A stretch of DNA of 64,000 bases. It comes from DASQFQ01 sp963805525. Lineage in GTDB: Bacteria; Actinomycetota; Thermoleophilia; Solirubrobacterales; Solirubrobacteraceae. Shown here piece after piece: positions 46,749-55,529 of this stretch; position 1 is the stretch's first letter, and every line of letters starts with the position of its first letter. Location: positions 930,001 to 994,000 of the forward strand of contig CAWDUT010000007.1 in the NCBI GenBank assembly GCA_963805525.1, read 5' to 3'. The translations under genes and the position numbers were made by a program. The notes under the pieces are model-generated. The model saw nothing but the letters and a program-made list of their open reading frames with translations, did no database searches and was not told the DNA's origin.

Positions 46749-48709
46749 GCGACCGTCGGCGCCCCGGAGGCGTGCGGCACTTCGTGCGGGTCGACCTGCG
46801 CCGCTGCGTAGGCGGCGTCCTGGTCGAGCGTCTCCTCCTCGAGCAGCCCGGCGACCAGCGACTCCAGCTTGTCGCGGTGCTCGGTCAGCAGCGCCGTGAC
46901 TTGCTGGTGGCTCTCCTCCACGATCCGCTGCACCTCGAGGTCGATCAGCCGCTGCGTCTCCTGTGACACCTCCGCGGTGCCCGGGAGCATCGGCCCGCGC
47001 GCCTCGCTGGGCAGCGTCGCCACCGGCCCGAGCGAGCGGCTCATCCCCCAGCGGCCGACCATCGCCCGCGCGATCCCGGTCAGCTGCTCGATGTCGGACT
47101 CCGCGCCGGTGGTGATCGTGCCGTAGACGAGCTCCTCCGCCACGCGGCCGCCGAGCGCGACCTTGATCTTGGTCAGGAGGTAGGACTCCTCGTAGTTGGC
47201 CTTGTCGAGGTCGGGGGCGGAGAGCGTCACGCCCAGCGCCATGCCGCGCGGGATGATCGAGACCTTGCGCACCGGGTCGGCGCCCGGCGTGAGCATGCCG
47301 ACGATCGCGTGGCCGCCCTCGTGGTAGGCGACGCGCCTGCGGTCCTCGTCCGACAGCACGGTGCCGCGCGGGGCGCCGAGCACGATCTTCTCGAGCGCGT
47401 CGGTGAAGTCGGCGAGCTGGACCTTGTCGTGGTTGCGCCGCGCCGCCGTCAGCGCTGCCTCGTTGGCGAGGTTGGCGAGATCGGCGCCGACCATGCCGGG
47501 CGTGGTGGCGGCGATCCGCTCGAGCGCGACATCGTCGGCCAGCGGCAGCGAGCGTGTGTGGACCTCGAGGATCTTGCGCCGGCCCTCCTTGTCGGGCGGC
47601 GGCACGGCGACGCGGCGGTCGAAGCGACCGGGCCGCAGGAGCGCGCTGTCGAGGATCTCCGGCCGGTTGGTGGCGCCGAGCACGATCACCGCGACATTCG
47701 ACTCGAAGCCGTCCATCTCGGTGAGGATCTGGTTGAGCGTCTGCTCGCGCTCGTCGTTGCCGCCGCCGAAGCCGACGCTCTGGGAGCGCGAGCGCCCGAT
47801 CGCGTCGAGCTCGTCGATGAAGATGATCGCCGGCGAGGCCTCCTTGGCGGTCTTGAAGAGGTCGCGGACGCGCGAGGCGCCGATGCCGACGATCGCCTCG
47901 ACGAACTCCGACGCGGAGATCGAGAAGAACGGCACGTCGGCCTCCCCCGCCACCGCCTTGGCCAGCAGCGTCTTGCCGGTGCCGGGCTGGCCCGAGAGCA
48001 GCACGCCGCGCGGGATCCGGCCGCCGAGCTTCTGGTAGCGGGTGGGGTTCTTGAGGAAGTCGACGATCTCGGTCAGCTCCGCCTTGGCCTCGTCGATGCC
48101 GGCCACGTCGGCGAACGTGATCCGCTGCTCGCCGCTCTCCACGCGCCGCGCCCGCGAGCGCGAGAACGCCCCGAGGGCGCCCAGGCCTCCGGCGCCGCCG
48201 CCGGAGCGGCGGGCGAGGAACACGAACAGCCCGACGAGCAGGATCACGGGGCCGAAGCCGAGGATCAGGTTGGTCAGCAGGCTGCCCGAGTTGATCGGCT
48301 TGGCCTGCACGATCACGTTGTGCTCCTGGAGCAGCTTGGAGAGCTCGACGGGGTCCGCGAACGTCGGGATCTCGGTCTCGAAGTTCTTGGCCGCCTTGCC
48401 CTTCGGGTCGTCCGGCGGCTTGACCGCCTTCTTGAACTGGCCGTCGACGGTCTCCCCGCGCGCGGAGATGCGCTCGACGTTGCCGGCCTCGACCTGGGCG
48501 CGGAACGTCGGGTTGTACGGGACGTCGATCGAGCGCTCCTTGCCTGGGCCGAGCAGGGCGACGCTGACGTAGTTGAGCGCCAGCAGCACGAGCACGATCA
48601 CGATGAAGCGCGGGCGCGGCATCTGCATCCGGCGCCGGCCGCCGCCCTCTGGCTGCTCCGGAGGCGTGCTGCGGGTGGGCATCCGCGGGCGGCGTTCGTT
48701 CTCGGCCAT
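46745..48709 (-). CDS. ftsH: FtsH-family membrane AAA+ zinc protease, atypical pore
   Basis: 654 residues from ATG 48709 (MAENERRPRMPTRSTPPEQP). Two TM helices (about 34-53 and 146-166) flank a periplasmic domain; AAA+ domain with Walker A GQPGTGKT (240-247), Walker B FIDELDAIG (297-305), SRH with DSALLRPGRFDRR, and protease domain with zinc motif HEGGH (463-467; usually HEAGH) and LGGRVAEELVYG. The pore loop, nearly always MFVGVGASR in FtsH, reads AIVGIGASR (272-280), replacing the aromatic that grips substrates by Ile. It may be a paralogue with modified unfolding activity. Stop interlocks with the epimerase gene. Confidence 0.92.
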   Translation of the reverse strand: MAENERRPRMPTRSTPPEQPEGGGRRRMQMPRPRFIVIVLVLLALNYVSVALLGPGKERSIDVPYNPTFRAQVEAGNVERISARGETVDGQFKKAVKPPDDPKGKAAKNFETEIPTFADPVELSKLLQEHNVIVQAKPINSGSLLTNLILGFGPVILLVGLFVFLARRSGGGAGGLGALGAFSRSRARRVESGEQRITFADVAGIDEAKAELTEIVDFLKNPTRYQKLGGRIPRGVLLSGQPGTGKTLLAKAVAGEADVPFFSISASEFVEAIVGIGASRVRDLFKTAKEASPAIIFIDELDAIGRSRSQSVGFGGGNDEREQTLNQILTEMDGFESNVAVIVLGATNRPEILDSALLRPGRFDRRVAVPPPDKEGRRKILEVHTRSLPLADDVALERIAATTPGMVGADLANLANEAALTAARRNHDKVQLADFTDALEKIVLGAPRGTVLSDEDRRRVAYHEGGHAIVGMLTPGADPVRKVSIIPRGMALGVTLSAPDLDKANYEESYLLTKIKVALGGRVAEELVYGTITTGAESDIEQLTGIARAMVGRWGMSRSLGPVATLPSEARGPMLPGTAEVSQETQRLIDLEVQRIVEESHQQVTALLTEHRDKLESLVAGLLEEETLDQDAAYAAAQVDPHEVPHASGAPTVA

Positions 48710-48732
48710 CGCGACGATTCTGGCAGGCCGGG

Positions 48733-49107
48733 CTAACGCTTTATAAGCCGCCGCCGCTCCGGGGGTGGGACCTTCAGCAGCCGCTGGTCGAAGTCGCGCA
48801 ACTCGGGCCGCAGCTCGAGGTCCTCGACGGGCGGGAACGCCTCGACGGGCGCGCCCGCCTTCCACACCACGTAATGCGGCGTGCTCGCAATGATCGTGCC
48901 CTCGGAGTAGGTGCCCTGGATCTGGCGCGCGAGCCGGATCGCCAGCAGCCGGTCGGTGCGGGCGCCGCTCCAGCGGTCGTAGCGCTCGCGCAGCGCGGGC
49001 TCGGCGTTCGCCGCGAGCTTGGCCGCGCCGGCGGCCGCAGCGGCTCGCACGGCCCGGTTGTTCGCGAGGGCGCGGGCCGCTCTGGCAGCCGACTTCGCCG
49101 CGCTCAC
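48733..49107 (-). CDS. Hypothetical protein, coupled to ATP-grasp gene
   Basis: 124 residues. Ala/Arg-rich N-terminal helix (1-45) and a beta-rich middle (EGTIIASTPHYVVWKAG) followed by DLELRPELRDFDQRLLKVPPPERRR. GTG 49107 overlaps the ATP-grasp stop (GTGA), so the two are translationally coupled. No family recognised; likely partner of the ATP-grasp protein. Confidence 0.65.
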   Translation of the reverse strand: MSAAKSAARAARALANNRAVRAAAAAGAAKLAANAEPALRERYDRWSGARTDRLLAIRLARQIQGTYSEGTIIASTPHYVVWKAGAPVEAFPPVEDLELRPELRDFDQRLLKVPPPERRRLIKR

Positions 49108-50471
49108 CCGACCACCCAGGTCGCCTTCACACCGCCGCCCTGCGCCATGTTGACCACCTTCGAGTCCTCGTCCAGCGCGACGCGGGTGAGGCCGCCGAGG
49201 ACGGTCGCGTCGCCGTCGCCGGAGGCGGCGATGAGCGGCCGCAGGTCGATCCGGCGCTTGGCCAGCTCACCGTCGCGCACGGTCGGGTGGCGCGAGAGCT
49301 CGACGAGCTCCTGGGCGATGAAGTCCTGCGGGTGCTCGCCGATGTCCTCGCGCGCGGTCTCGGCGTCCTCGCCGATCAGCACGCCCTCGCCGCCGACGCG
49401 GTGGCGCACCTTGACCACCATCTCCCCCAGCCGCCCGAGCACGTCCTCGCGGGCGTCCTCGTCGGTCAGGTCGTAGGAGTCGGCGGAGGGCAGCAGCGGC
49501 TCCTCGCCGAGGTAGAAGCGGATCATCTCCGGCACGTAGACGTGGGCGAGCTTGTCATCGGCGATCCCAACGCCGGGCGGGTTCACGACCGCCAGCGTGC
49601 CGCGCCGCATCGGCTCGAGCAGCTTGTGGGCGAGCGCGCTCGGGCGGCCGTCCTCCTCGCGCAGCAGGTGATAGTTCGAGCGCCGGTAGACGACGTCGAC
49701 CGGGCGGCGCTTGCCGTCGACGCGCGCGTAGGCGCGGCCGTCGCGCTCGCTGAGGTCGTCGAGCGTGACCATCGGCACGCCCATGCGGAAGGCGACCTCG
49801 GAGATCTCCCACTGCGCGTCGTTCTCGAAGCCGTCGCCGAGCACGACCATCGAGGGATCGCCATCGTCGCCGGGCGCGGCGGCGCGCAGGATCGCCGCGA
49901 AGCGCTCGAGCGCGGCGTGGTGGTCGGCCGGCTCGCGATCGGGCACCGCGGGATCGAGCAGCTCCCCGACCAGCTCCCAGGCCAAGGGCGCGAAGCCGAG
50001 CCCGGTCGGCATGCGCAGGTTGTCCTCCAGCACGCGGAACTCGCCGGCGCTGTCGCGGATCACGTCGAGCCCGGCGAAGCCCGCCCAGACCGGTTGGTCG
50101 AGGCCCTGCATGTCGGGCTCGTAGAACGAGCCGTCCTCGATCAGCCGCAGCGGGACCTTGCCCGCGTCGACGATCTTGCGCTCGCCGTAGGCGTCGCGCA
50201 GGAAGGCGTCGAGCGCGCGCAGGCGCTGCTCGAGCCCGCGCGCCAGCCCGTCCCACTCCTCGCGGGTGAACAGCCGTGGCACGGCGTCGACCACGAAGTC
50301 GCCGGGCCCGGTCGAGCCGTAGCGGACGCCGCGCTCGCGCACCTCGCCGCGCAGCTCCTCGGCCAGCTCGGGGAGATCGGCGGCGCCCAGCGTGTCGAGC
50401 ACGGACCGGTAGTGCTCGCGCGGCTCGCCGTCGTCGCCGAAGGCCTCGTCGTAGTACGTGGGCTCGCCCAT
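49104..50471 (-). CDS. Circularly permuted ATP-grasp protein
   Basis: 455 residues, CP-ATP-grasp family (formerly DUF404/DUF407): YYDEAFGDDGEPREHYRSVL at the start, RDSAGEFRVLEDNLRMPTGLGF in the middle, EISEVAFRMGVPMVTLDDL, RRSNYHLLREEDGRPS and VNPPGVGIADDKLAHVYVPEMI, and C-terminal DFIAQELVELSRHP and RIDLRPLIAAS. Such enzymes make amide or ester bonds with ATP; relatives usually sit beside alpha-E and transglutaminase genes, which are not present here. Instead a small coupled hypothetical follows. Confidence 0.85.
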   Translation of the reverse strand: MGEPTYYDEAFGDDGEPREHYRSVLDTLGAADLPELAEELRGEVRERGVRYGSTGPGDFVVDAVPRLFTREEWDGLARGLEQRLRALDAFLRDAYGERKIVDAGKVPLRLIEDGSFYEPDMQGLDQPVWAGFAGLDVIRDSAGEFRVLEDNLRMPTGLGFAPLAWELVGELLDPAVPDREPADHHAALERFAAILRAAAPGDDGDPSMVVLGDGFENDAQWEISEVAFRMGVPMVTLDDLSERDGRAYARVDGKRRPVDVVYRRSNYHLLREEDGRPSALAHKLLEPMRRGTLAVVNPPGVGIADDKLAHVYVPEMIRFYLGEEPLLPSADSYDLTDEDAREDVLGRLGEMVVKVRHRVGGEGVLIGEDAETAREDIGEHPQDFIAQELVELSRHPTVRDGELAKRRIDLRPLIAASGDGDATVLGGLTRVALDEDSKVVNMAQGGGVKATWVVG

Positions 50472-50535
50472 TGAGCGAGCCTACCCAGGACGGGTTGTCA
50501 AGCTTCTTTCAGGGTCCGTCCGTACGGTCACCGTC

Positions 50536-51726
50536 ATGAGCCTGCTCCGCACCCTCCCCACCCGGCGCCTCATCGCGCTCCTCGTCGCCGTCGTCGCCGT
50601 CGTGGCCGGCGGCACCGCGATCGCGCTCGGCGCCGTCGGCCGCGGCGCAACGCCGCCCGCCAAGCCGCTGGCCCTCGCGGTCCATGACGCCGCCACGGGT
50701 CCCGAGGTCGCGGGCATCACCGCGCGGATCACGTTCACCAACAAGCTGATCGACTCCTCGAGCCTGCAGGGCGGCGGGCCACTGCTCAAGGGCGCGAGCG
50801 GGCGGCTGTGGCTGGGCGGCGGGCAGCGGCTGCGGCTCGAGCTGCAGACCGACAACGGGGACGCGCAGATCGTCTCCGACGGCACGACCGCATGGGTCTA
50901 CGACTCCGGCTCGCACACCGTCTACCGCGGCAAGCTGCCGCACGGCAAGTCCGCCGCTCGCTCCGAGGCGCCGCCGACGCTGGCCGACGTCCGCAAGGAG
51001 ATCGCCGACCTCGCGCAGCGCGCGGACCTCTCGAAGGCGGTCCCCGGCAACGTCGCCGGGAAGCCCGCCTACACCGTGCGCATCTCGCCGAAGCACGACG
51101 GCGGCCTGCTCGGCGCCGGCGCGCTGGCGTTCGACGCCGCCCGCGGCGTGCCACTGCGCGCCGCGATCTACGCGCAGGGGAGCAACACGCCGGTGCTCGA
51201 GCTCAAGGCCGATCACATCTCCTACGGCAAGGTGCCGGCCTCCGCGTTCGCGGTCTCGCCGCCGAGCGACGCCAAGGTGGTCAACGTCGACGTGCCGAGC
51301 GGCGGGGCCGCCAAGCACGAGCGCGCCGCGGCCGCGAAGGCGGTCACCGGCGTCGGTCCCGTGTCGAAGGCGCTCCCGTTCAAGCTCTCCACGCCGGCCA
51401 CGCTGGTCGGCCTGCCGCGCCACGAGGTCCGGCTCGTCGACTGGAAGGGCAAGCAGGCCGCGATCGCGACCTACGGCCAGAACCTGGGCGGCATGGTCGT
51501 CATCCAGCAGCCTGCCGACGCCGCGGCGGCGCCGGCCCCCAGCGGCCGGCACCGCGACCACGGCGGTGGCCTGACGCTCCCGAAGGTGTCGATCAACGGC
51601 GCCACCGGCGAGGAGCTCGACACCGCACTCGGCACGATGATCCGCTTCGAGCGGGGCGGCGTCGCCTACACCGTGATCGGCTCGGTGCCGCCGGCGGCGG
51701 CCCAGGCCGCGGCGCGCGGTCTCTAG
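50536..51726 (+). CDS. Membrane-anchored LolA-like protein
   Basis: 396 residues from ATG 50536 (MSLLRTLPTRRLIALLVAVV). N-terminal signal anchor (10-35), then a large beta-rich extracytoplasmic domain (45-260) with LRLELQTDNGDAQIVSDGTTAWVYD, the LolA/RseB hydrophobic half-barrel pattern, and a second domain (280-396; MVVIQQPADAAAAPAP, TALGTMIRFERGGVAYTVIGSVP). Stop is followed immediately by the ABC ATPase ATG. Similar LolA-like proteins accompany ABC exporters and two-component systems; lipid or anti-sigma-like sensing is inferred. Confidence 0.75.
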   Translation: MSLLRTLPTRRLIALLVAVVAVVAGGTAIALGAVGRGATPPAKPLALAVHDAATGPEVAGITARITFTNKLIDSSSLQGGGPLLKGASGRLWLGGGQRLRLELQTDNGDAQIVSDGTTAWVYDSGSHTVYRGKLPHGKSAARSEAPPTLADVRKEIADLAQRADLSKAVPGNVAGKPAYTVRISPKHDGGLLGAGALAFDAARGVPLRAAIYAQGSNTPVLELKADHISYGKVPASAFAVSPPSDAKVVNVDVPSGGAAKHERAAAAKAVTGVGPVSKALPFKLSTPATLVGLPRHEVRLVDWKGKQAAIATYGQNLGGMVVIQQPADAAAAPAPSGRHRDHGGGLTLPKVSINGATGEELDTALGTMIRFERGGVAYTVIGSVPPAAAQAAARGL

Positions 51727-52680
51727 ATGACCGGCGCTCCCGTCGAGGTCCGCGGGCTGGTCAAGCGCTACGGCGAGATCGTCGCGGTCGACGACGTCGA
51801 CCTGACCGTCGAGCGCGGCGACGTCTACGGCTACCTCGGCCCCAACGGCGCGGGCAAGACGACGTCGCTGCGGATGATGCTCGGGCTGATCAGGCCGACC
51901 GCGGGCTCCGTGCGGCTGTTCGGGCGCGACCCCCAGGCCGGCGTGGCGGCGCTCGAGGGCGTGGCCGGCTTCGTCGAGGCGCCGCGCTTCTACCCCTACC
52001 TGAGCGGCTGCCGCAACCTCGAGCTGCTGGCCGCCTTCGACGGCGGCGACGCCACGGAGCGGATCCCCGCCGCGCTGGCGACCGTCGAGCTGTCCGAGCG
52101 TGCGAAGGACAAGGTCGGCGGCTACTCGCATGGCATGCGCCAGCGGCTCGGGATCGCCGCGGCGCTGCTGCGCGACCCGAAGTTGCTGCTGCTCGACGAG
52201 CCGGCGACCGGGCTCGATCCGGCCGGGATGCGCGACATGCGCAAGCTGATCCACCGGCTCTCCGGCGAGGGCATGACCGTCCTGCTCTCGAGCCACCTGC
52301 TGGCCGAGGTCGAGGAGCTGTGCAACCGCGTGGCGATCGTGCGCACGGGCCGGATCGTCTACGAGGGCCACATCGCCGACCTCAAGCGCACCGCGGCCTC
52401 CGCCTACCGGCTGCGGACCACCGACGACGCGCGCGCGCTCCAGGTCTGCCGCGCGCAGCGAGGGATCGCCGATCCGCACTTCGAGAGCGGCGAGATCCAC
52501 TTCACCGCCGACGAGGCGGCAGTGCCGGAGCTTTCGGTCGCCCTCGTCGAGGCAGGCGCGACCATCCGCGTGCTGGCGCCGCAGACCGTAACGCTCGAGG
52601 ACCTGTTCTTCTCGCTCACCGAGGGCGACGACAAGGCGGCGGCGCCCGGTGACGCGCCGCTGGTGAGGGACGCGGCGTGA
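51727..52680 (+). CDS. ABC transporter ATP-binding protein (ABC-2 type)
   Basis: 317 residues with Walker A YLGPNGAGKTTSL (about 40-47), Q-loop region, signature YSHGMRQRLGIAAALL (SxGxxQR), Walker B LLLLDEPATGLDP and switch His in VLLSSHLLAEVEEL. C-terminal extra domain of about 90 residues (TLEDLFFSLTEGDD end). Partner is the permease, which overlaps by 4 bases (GTGA). Typical drug or peptide exporter arrangement. Confidence 0.93.
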   Translation: MTGAPVEVRGLVKRYGEIVAVDDVDLTVERGDVYGYLGPNGAGKTTSLRMMLGLIRPTAGSVRLFGRDPQAGVAALEGVAGFVEAPRFYPYLSGCRNLELLAAFDGGDATERIPAALATVELSERAKDKVGGYSHGMRQRLGIAAALLRDPKLLLLDEPATGLDPAGMRDMRKLIHRLSGEGMTVLLSSHLLAEVEELCNRVAIVRTGRIVYEGHIADLKRTAASAYRLRTTDDARALQVCRAQRGIADPHFESGEIHFTADEAAVPELSVALVEAGATIRVLAPQTVTLEDLFFSLTEGDDKAAAPGDAPLVRDAA

Positions 52681-53495
52681 GCCCGAGCGTCTTCACCGTC
52701 TACCGCTGGGAGCTGCTCAAGCTGCGCTTCCAGAAGCGCACCTACCTCGGGCTCGGCGCCGCCGTGCTCGTGCCGCTGATCTTCGTGACCGCGGTCGCCT
52801 CGCAACCCGGCGGGCCGGAGGACGTCGCGTTCGGGCGCTACATCCACACCAGCGGGCTGGCGATCCCGCTCGTGCTGCTGCTGTTCGGCGCGATCTGGCT
52901 GTTCCCGCTGATCACCGCGCTCGTGGCGGGCGACATCATCGCCTCCGAGGACCACAACGGGACGCTCAAGACGATCCTCACGCGCTCGCTCGGGCGCGGG
53001 CAGATCTTCACCGGCAAGACGCTCGCGGCGGCCACCTACGCGATCGTCGCGATCCTGCTCAACGGGATCGTCGCGGTCGTGGCGGGCTGCGCCGTCTCCG
53101 GCTTCAACCCGCTGACCAGCCTGTCCGGCACGCCGATTTCCGCGACGCGTGCGCTCGGGCTCGTCGCCGCGAGCCTGCTCGTGTACCTGATCCCGATCCT
53201 CGCGTTCACATGCATCGGCATGCTGCTGTCGGCCGTCACCCGCAACAGCGCGGCGGCGGTCGTCGGCACGCTGATGATCTCGCTGCTGATCCAGCTGATC
53301 GGGATCCTGCCGGGCCTCGAGGGGCTGCAGCCGTACCTGCTGAGCACGCAGTTCAACGCCTGGCAGGGCCTGCTGCGCGAGCCCGCCGACTGGGCCCCGA
53401 TCATCCGCGCCGCGTGGGTGTGCGCGCTGTACGCGCTGCCCTGCCTGTTCGCCGCCTACCTCGTCTTCCTGCGCCGCGACGTCGCCGGTGGCTGA
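52677..53495 (+). CDS. ABC-2 type permease
   Basis: 272 residues with six hydrophobic segments (about 22-40, 60-80, 105-130, 148-175, 183-205, 245-262); starts VYRWELLKLRFQKRTYLGLGA as typical for ABC-2 permeases, and has the EDHNGTLKTILTRSLGRGQIFTGK coupling stretch. Pairs with the upstream ATPase. Its end overlaps the response-regulator gene by 8 bases. Confidence 0.88.
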   Translation: MSPSVFTVYRWELLKLRFQKRTYLGLGAAVLVPLIFVTAVASQPGGPEDVAFGRYIHTSGLAIPLVLLLFGAIWLFPLITALVAGDIIASEDHNGTLKTILTRSLGRGQIFTGKTLAAATYAIVAILLNGIVAVVAGCAVSGFNPLTSLSGTPISATRALGLVAASLLVYLIPILAFTCIGMLLSAVTRNSAAAVVGTLMISLLIQLIGILPGLEGLQPYLLSTQFNAWQGLLREPADWAPIIRAAWVCALYALPCLFAAYLVFLRRDVAGG

Positions 53496-54144
53496 GCGCG
53501 TCCTGGTGGTGGACGACGATCCGCCGCTGCAGCGCATGCTTGCGCGCACGCTCGGGGCCGAGGGCTTCTCGGTCTCCGTGGCCGCCGACGGCGGCGCCGC
53601 GCTCGCCGAGGCGGAGCGCTCGCTGCCGGACGTGATCGTGCTCGACGTCGCGATGCCCGGGCTGGACGGGCTCGCGGTCTGCCGCCGCTTGCGCGCCAAG
53701 GGCATGACCGCGCCGGTGCTGATGCTCACGGCGCGCGACGCGGTGCCCGATCGCGTGCTCGGCCTGGAGGCGGGCGCCGACGACTACCTCGTCAAGCCGT
53801 TCGCGACCGAGGAGCTGATCGCGCGCATCCGCGCGCTGACGCGGCGCGGCAACCCGGGCGCCGAGCGGCTGCGCTTCGCCGACCTCGTGCTCGACCTCGG
53901 GAGTCGGACCGTCACGCGCGGCGAGCGCGAGACCGCGCTCAGCGGCCGCGAGGCCGCGCTGCTCGAGCTGCTGCTGCGCGACCCGCGCAGCGTGCTCACG
54001 CGCGAGCGCGCGCTCGAGCAGGTGTGGAACGACGCGGCGGTGCCCAACGTGGTCGATCGCTACGTCGGGCGGCTGCGCGCGAAGCTCGGCGATCCGCCGC
54101 TCATTCACACGGTGCGCGGGGTGGGCTTCATCCTTCGGGTGTGA
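53488..54144 (+). CDS. OmpR/PhoB-family response regulator
   Basis: 218 residues: receiver with RVLVVDDDPPLQRML, phospho-acceptor Asp53 in VIVLDVAMPGLDG, Lys in DDYLVKPFATEEL; winged helix with LSGREAALLELLLRDPRSVLTRERAL and VDRYVGRLRAKLGDPPLIHTVRGVGF. Start GTG 53488. GTGA overlap with the kinase. Likely controls the upstream LolA-ABC genes. Confidence 0.95.
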   Translation: MAERVLVVDDDPPLQRMLARTLGAEGFSVSVAADGGAALAEAERSLPDVIVLDVAMPGLDGLAVCRRLRAKGMTAPVLMLTARDAVPDRVLGLEAGADDYLVKPFATEELIARIRALTRRGNPGAERLRFADLVLDLGSRTVTRGERETALSGREAALLELLLRDPRSVLTRERALEQVWNDAAVPNVVDRYVGRLRAKLGDPPLIHTVRGVGFILRV

Positions 54145-55529
54145 GACCGAGAACGCTCCGGGGCCGGCTCGTCGCCGCGTCCCTCGGCTCGATCCTCGCC
54201 GCGCTCGCCCTGTTCGGGCTGGCGGCGAGCGCGATCACGGCGCAGCAGCTCAACGCTTCGCTGGACCGCGCGCTGCGCCAGCGCGCACGCGACGTCGCCC
54301 GCCTCAGCGTCTCGGCCCCCGCGGTGCTGACGGCTCCGGGCGCGCTCGAGGCGCCCGGCGGCGGCCGCGAGGTCGTGGTCGAGGTGCTCGACGGGCGGCG
54401 CCGGATCGTGGCGCGCTCGCTGTCGCTCGGCGCGCGGCTCCTCCCCCACGACCGCACGGTCACCCGCGCGCTCGCAGGGCGGCCGGGCTTCGAGGATCTC
54501 GTGATCGCGGGCCGGCCGCTGCGCCTCTACGCGGCGCCGCTCCCAGACACCGGGGGCCCGGCGGCGGGCGGCGCCGTGCTGGTGGGCTCGGACACCTCGG
54601 ACATCGAGCGCACGCTGCACCGGCTGCGGGTGCTGCTCGCGTTCGCCGCGGTCGGCGCCGCCCTGCTGGCCGGCGCGGCCGCCGCGCTGCTCACGCGCCG
54701 CGGGCTGCGGCCGCTGAGCCGCTTGTCGGCCGCGGCGCGCGAGATCGAGCGCGCGCCGGAGAGCGGCCGGCGGATGCCCGCGGCCGACACGGACGACGAG
54801 CTCGGCGCCCTCACCGACGTGCTCAACGGGATGCTGGCGGCGCTCGACCGCTCCCGCGACAGCGAGCGGCGCTTCCTGGCAGACGCGTCGCACGAGCTGC
54901 GCACGCCGGTGACGAGCCTGCTCGGCAACGTCGAGTACGCCGCGCGCCACGGGGCCGACGCCGAGCTGCTGGGCGAGCTGCGCCACGACGCGGCACGGCT
55001 CGGGCGGCTCGTCGACGACCTGCTCACGCTCGAGCGCCAGCGCGCCGGCTCGCCGGTTCGCCGCCCGGTGGAGCTCGACGCGCTCGTACGCGCGGCGGTC
55101 GAGGCGGAGCCGCGGCTCGAGGCGCGGCGCGTGGATCCGGCGGTCGCCGAGGGCGACGCGGACGCGCTGGCGCGCGCGCTCGGCAACCTCGTCGAGAACG
55201 GGCTCGTGCACGGCAGCGCGCCGGTGTCGGTCTCGCTCGCCTACGCGGCCGGCCGCGCGACGATCACGGTGCGCGACGCGGGGCCTGGCCCGTCGGAGGC
55301 CGACCGCAAGCGGCTGTTCGAGCGCTTCTGGCGCGGCGGCGACGCCCCCGGGCGCCCTGGCGCCGGCCTCGGGCTGCCGATCGCGGCCTCGATCGCCGAG
55401 AGCCACGGCGGCAGCATCACGGTCGACGGCGCGGCGTTCGCGCTGGAGCTGCCCGCGAGCCTCAGGTCGCCCGGCGGCGCGGCGCCAGGGCCGCCGCCGC
55501 CGCGGGAAGCGCCGCACCGCACGCGGTGA
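54141..55529 (+). CDS. Sensor histidine kinase
   Basis: 462 residues from GTG 54141: TM1 (12-33), extracytoplasmic sensor (35-155), TM2 (162-184), HAMP (185-240), HisKA with His251 in LADASHELRTPVTSL and HATPase_c with NLVENGLVHG, DAGPGPS, FERFWRG and GAGLGLPIAASIAESHGG. The C-terminus has a Pro-rich tail (about 445-462) which lies antisense to the end of the PAP2 gene (68-bp overlap). Confidence 0.93.
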   Translation: MRPRTLRGRLVAASLGSILAALALFGLAASAITAQQLNASLDRALRQRARDVARLSVSAPAVLTAPGALEAPGGGREVVVEVLDGRRRIVARSLSLGARLLPHDRTVTRALAGRPGFEDLVIAGRPLRLYAAPLPDTGGPAAGGAVLVGSDTSDIERTLHRLRVLLAFAAVGAALLAGAAAALLTRRGLRPLSRLSAAAREIERAPESGRRMPAADTDDELGALTDVLNGMLAALDRSRDSERRFLADASHELRTPVTSLLGNVEYAARHGADAELLGELRHDAARLGRLVDDLLTLERQRAGSPVRRPVELDALVRAAVEAEPRLEARRVDPAVAEGDADALARALGNLVENGLVHGSAPVSVSLAYAAGRATITVRDAGPGPSEADRKRLFERFWRGGDAPGRPGAGLGLPIAASIAESHGGSITVDGAAFALELPASLRSPGGAAPGPPPPREAPHRTR

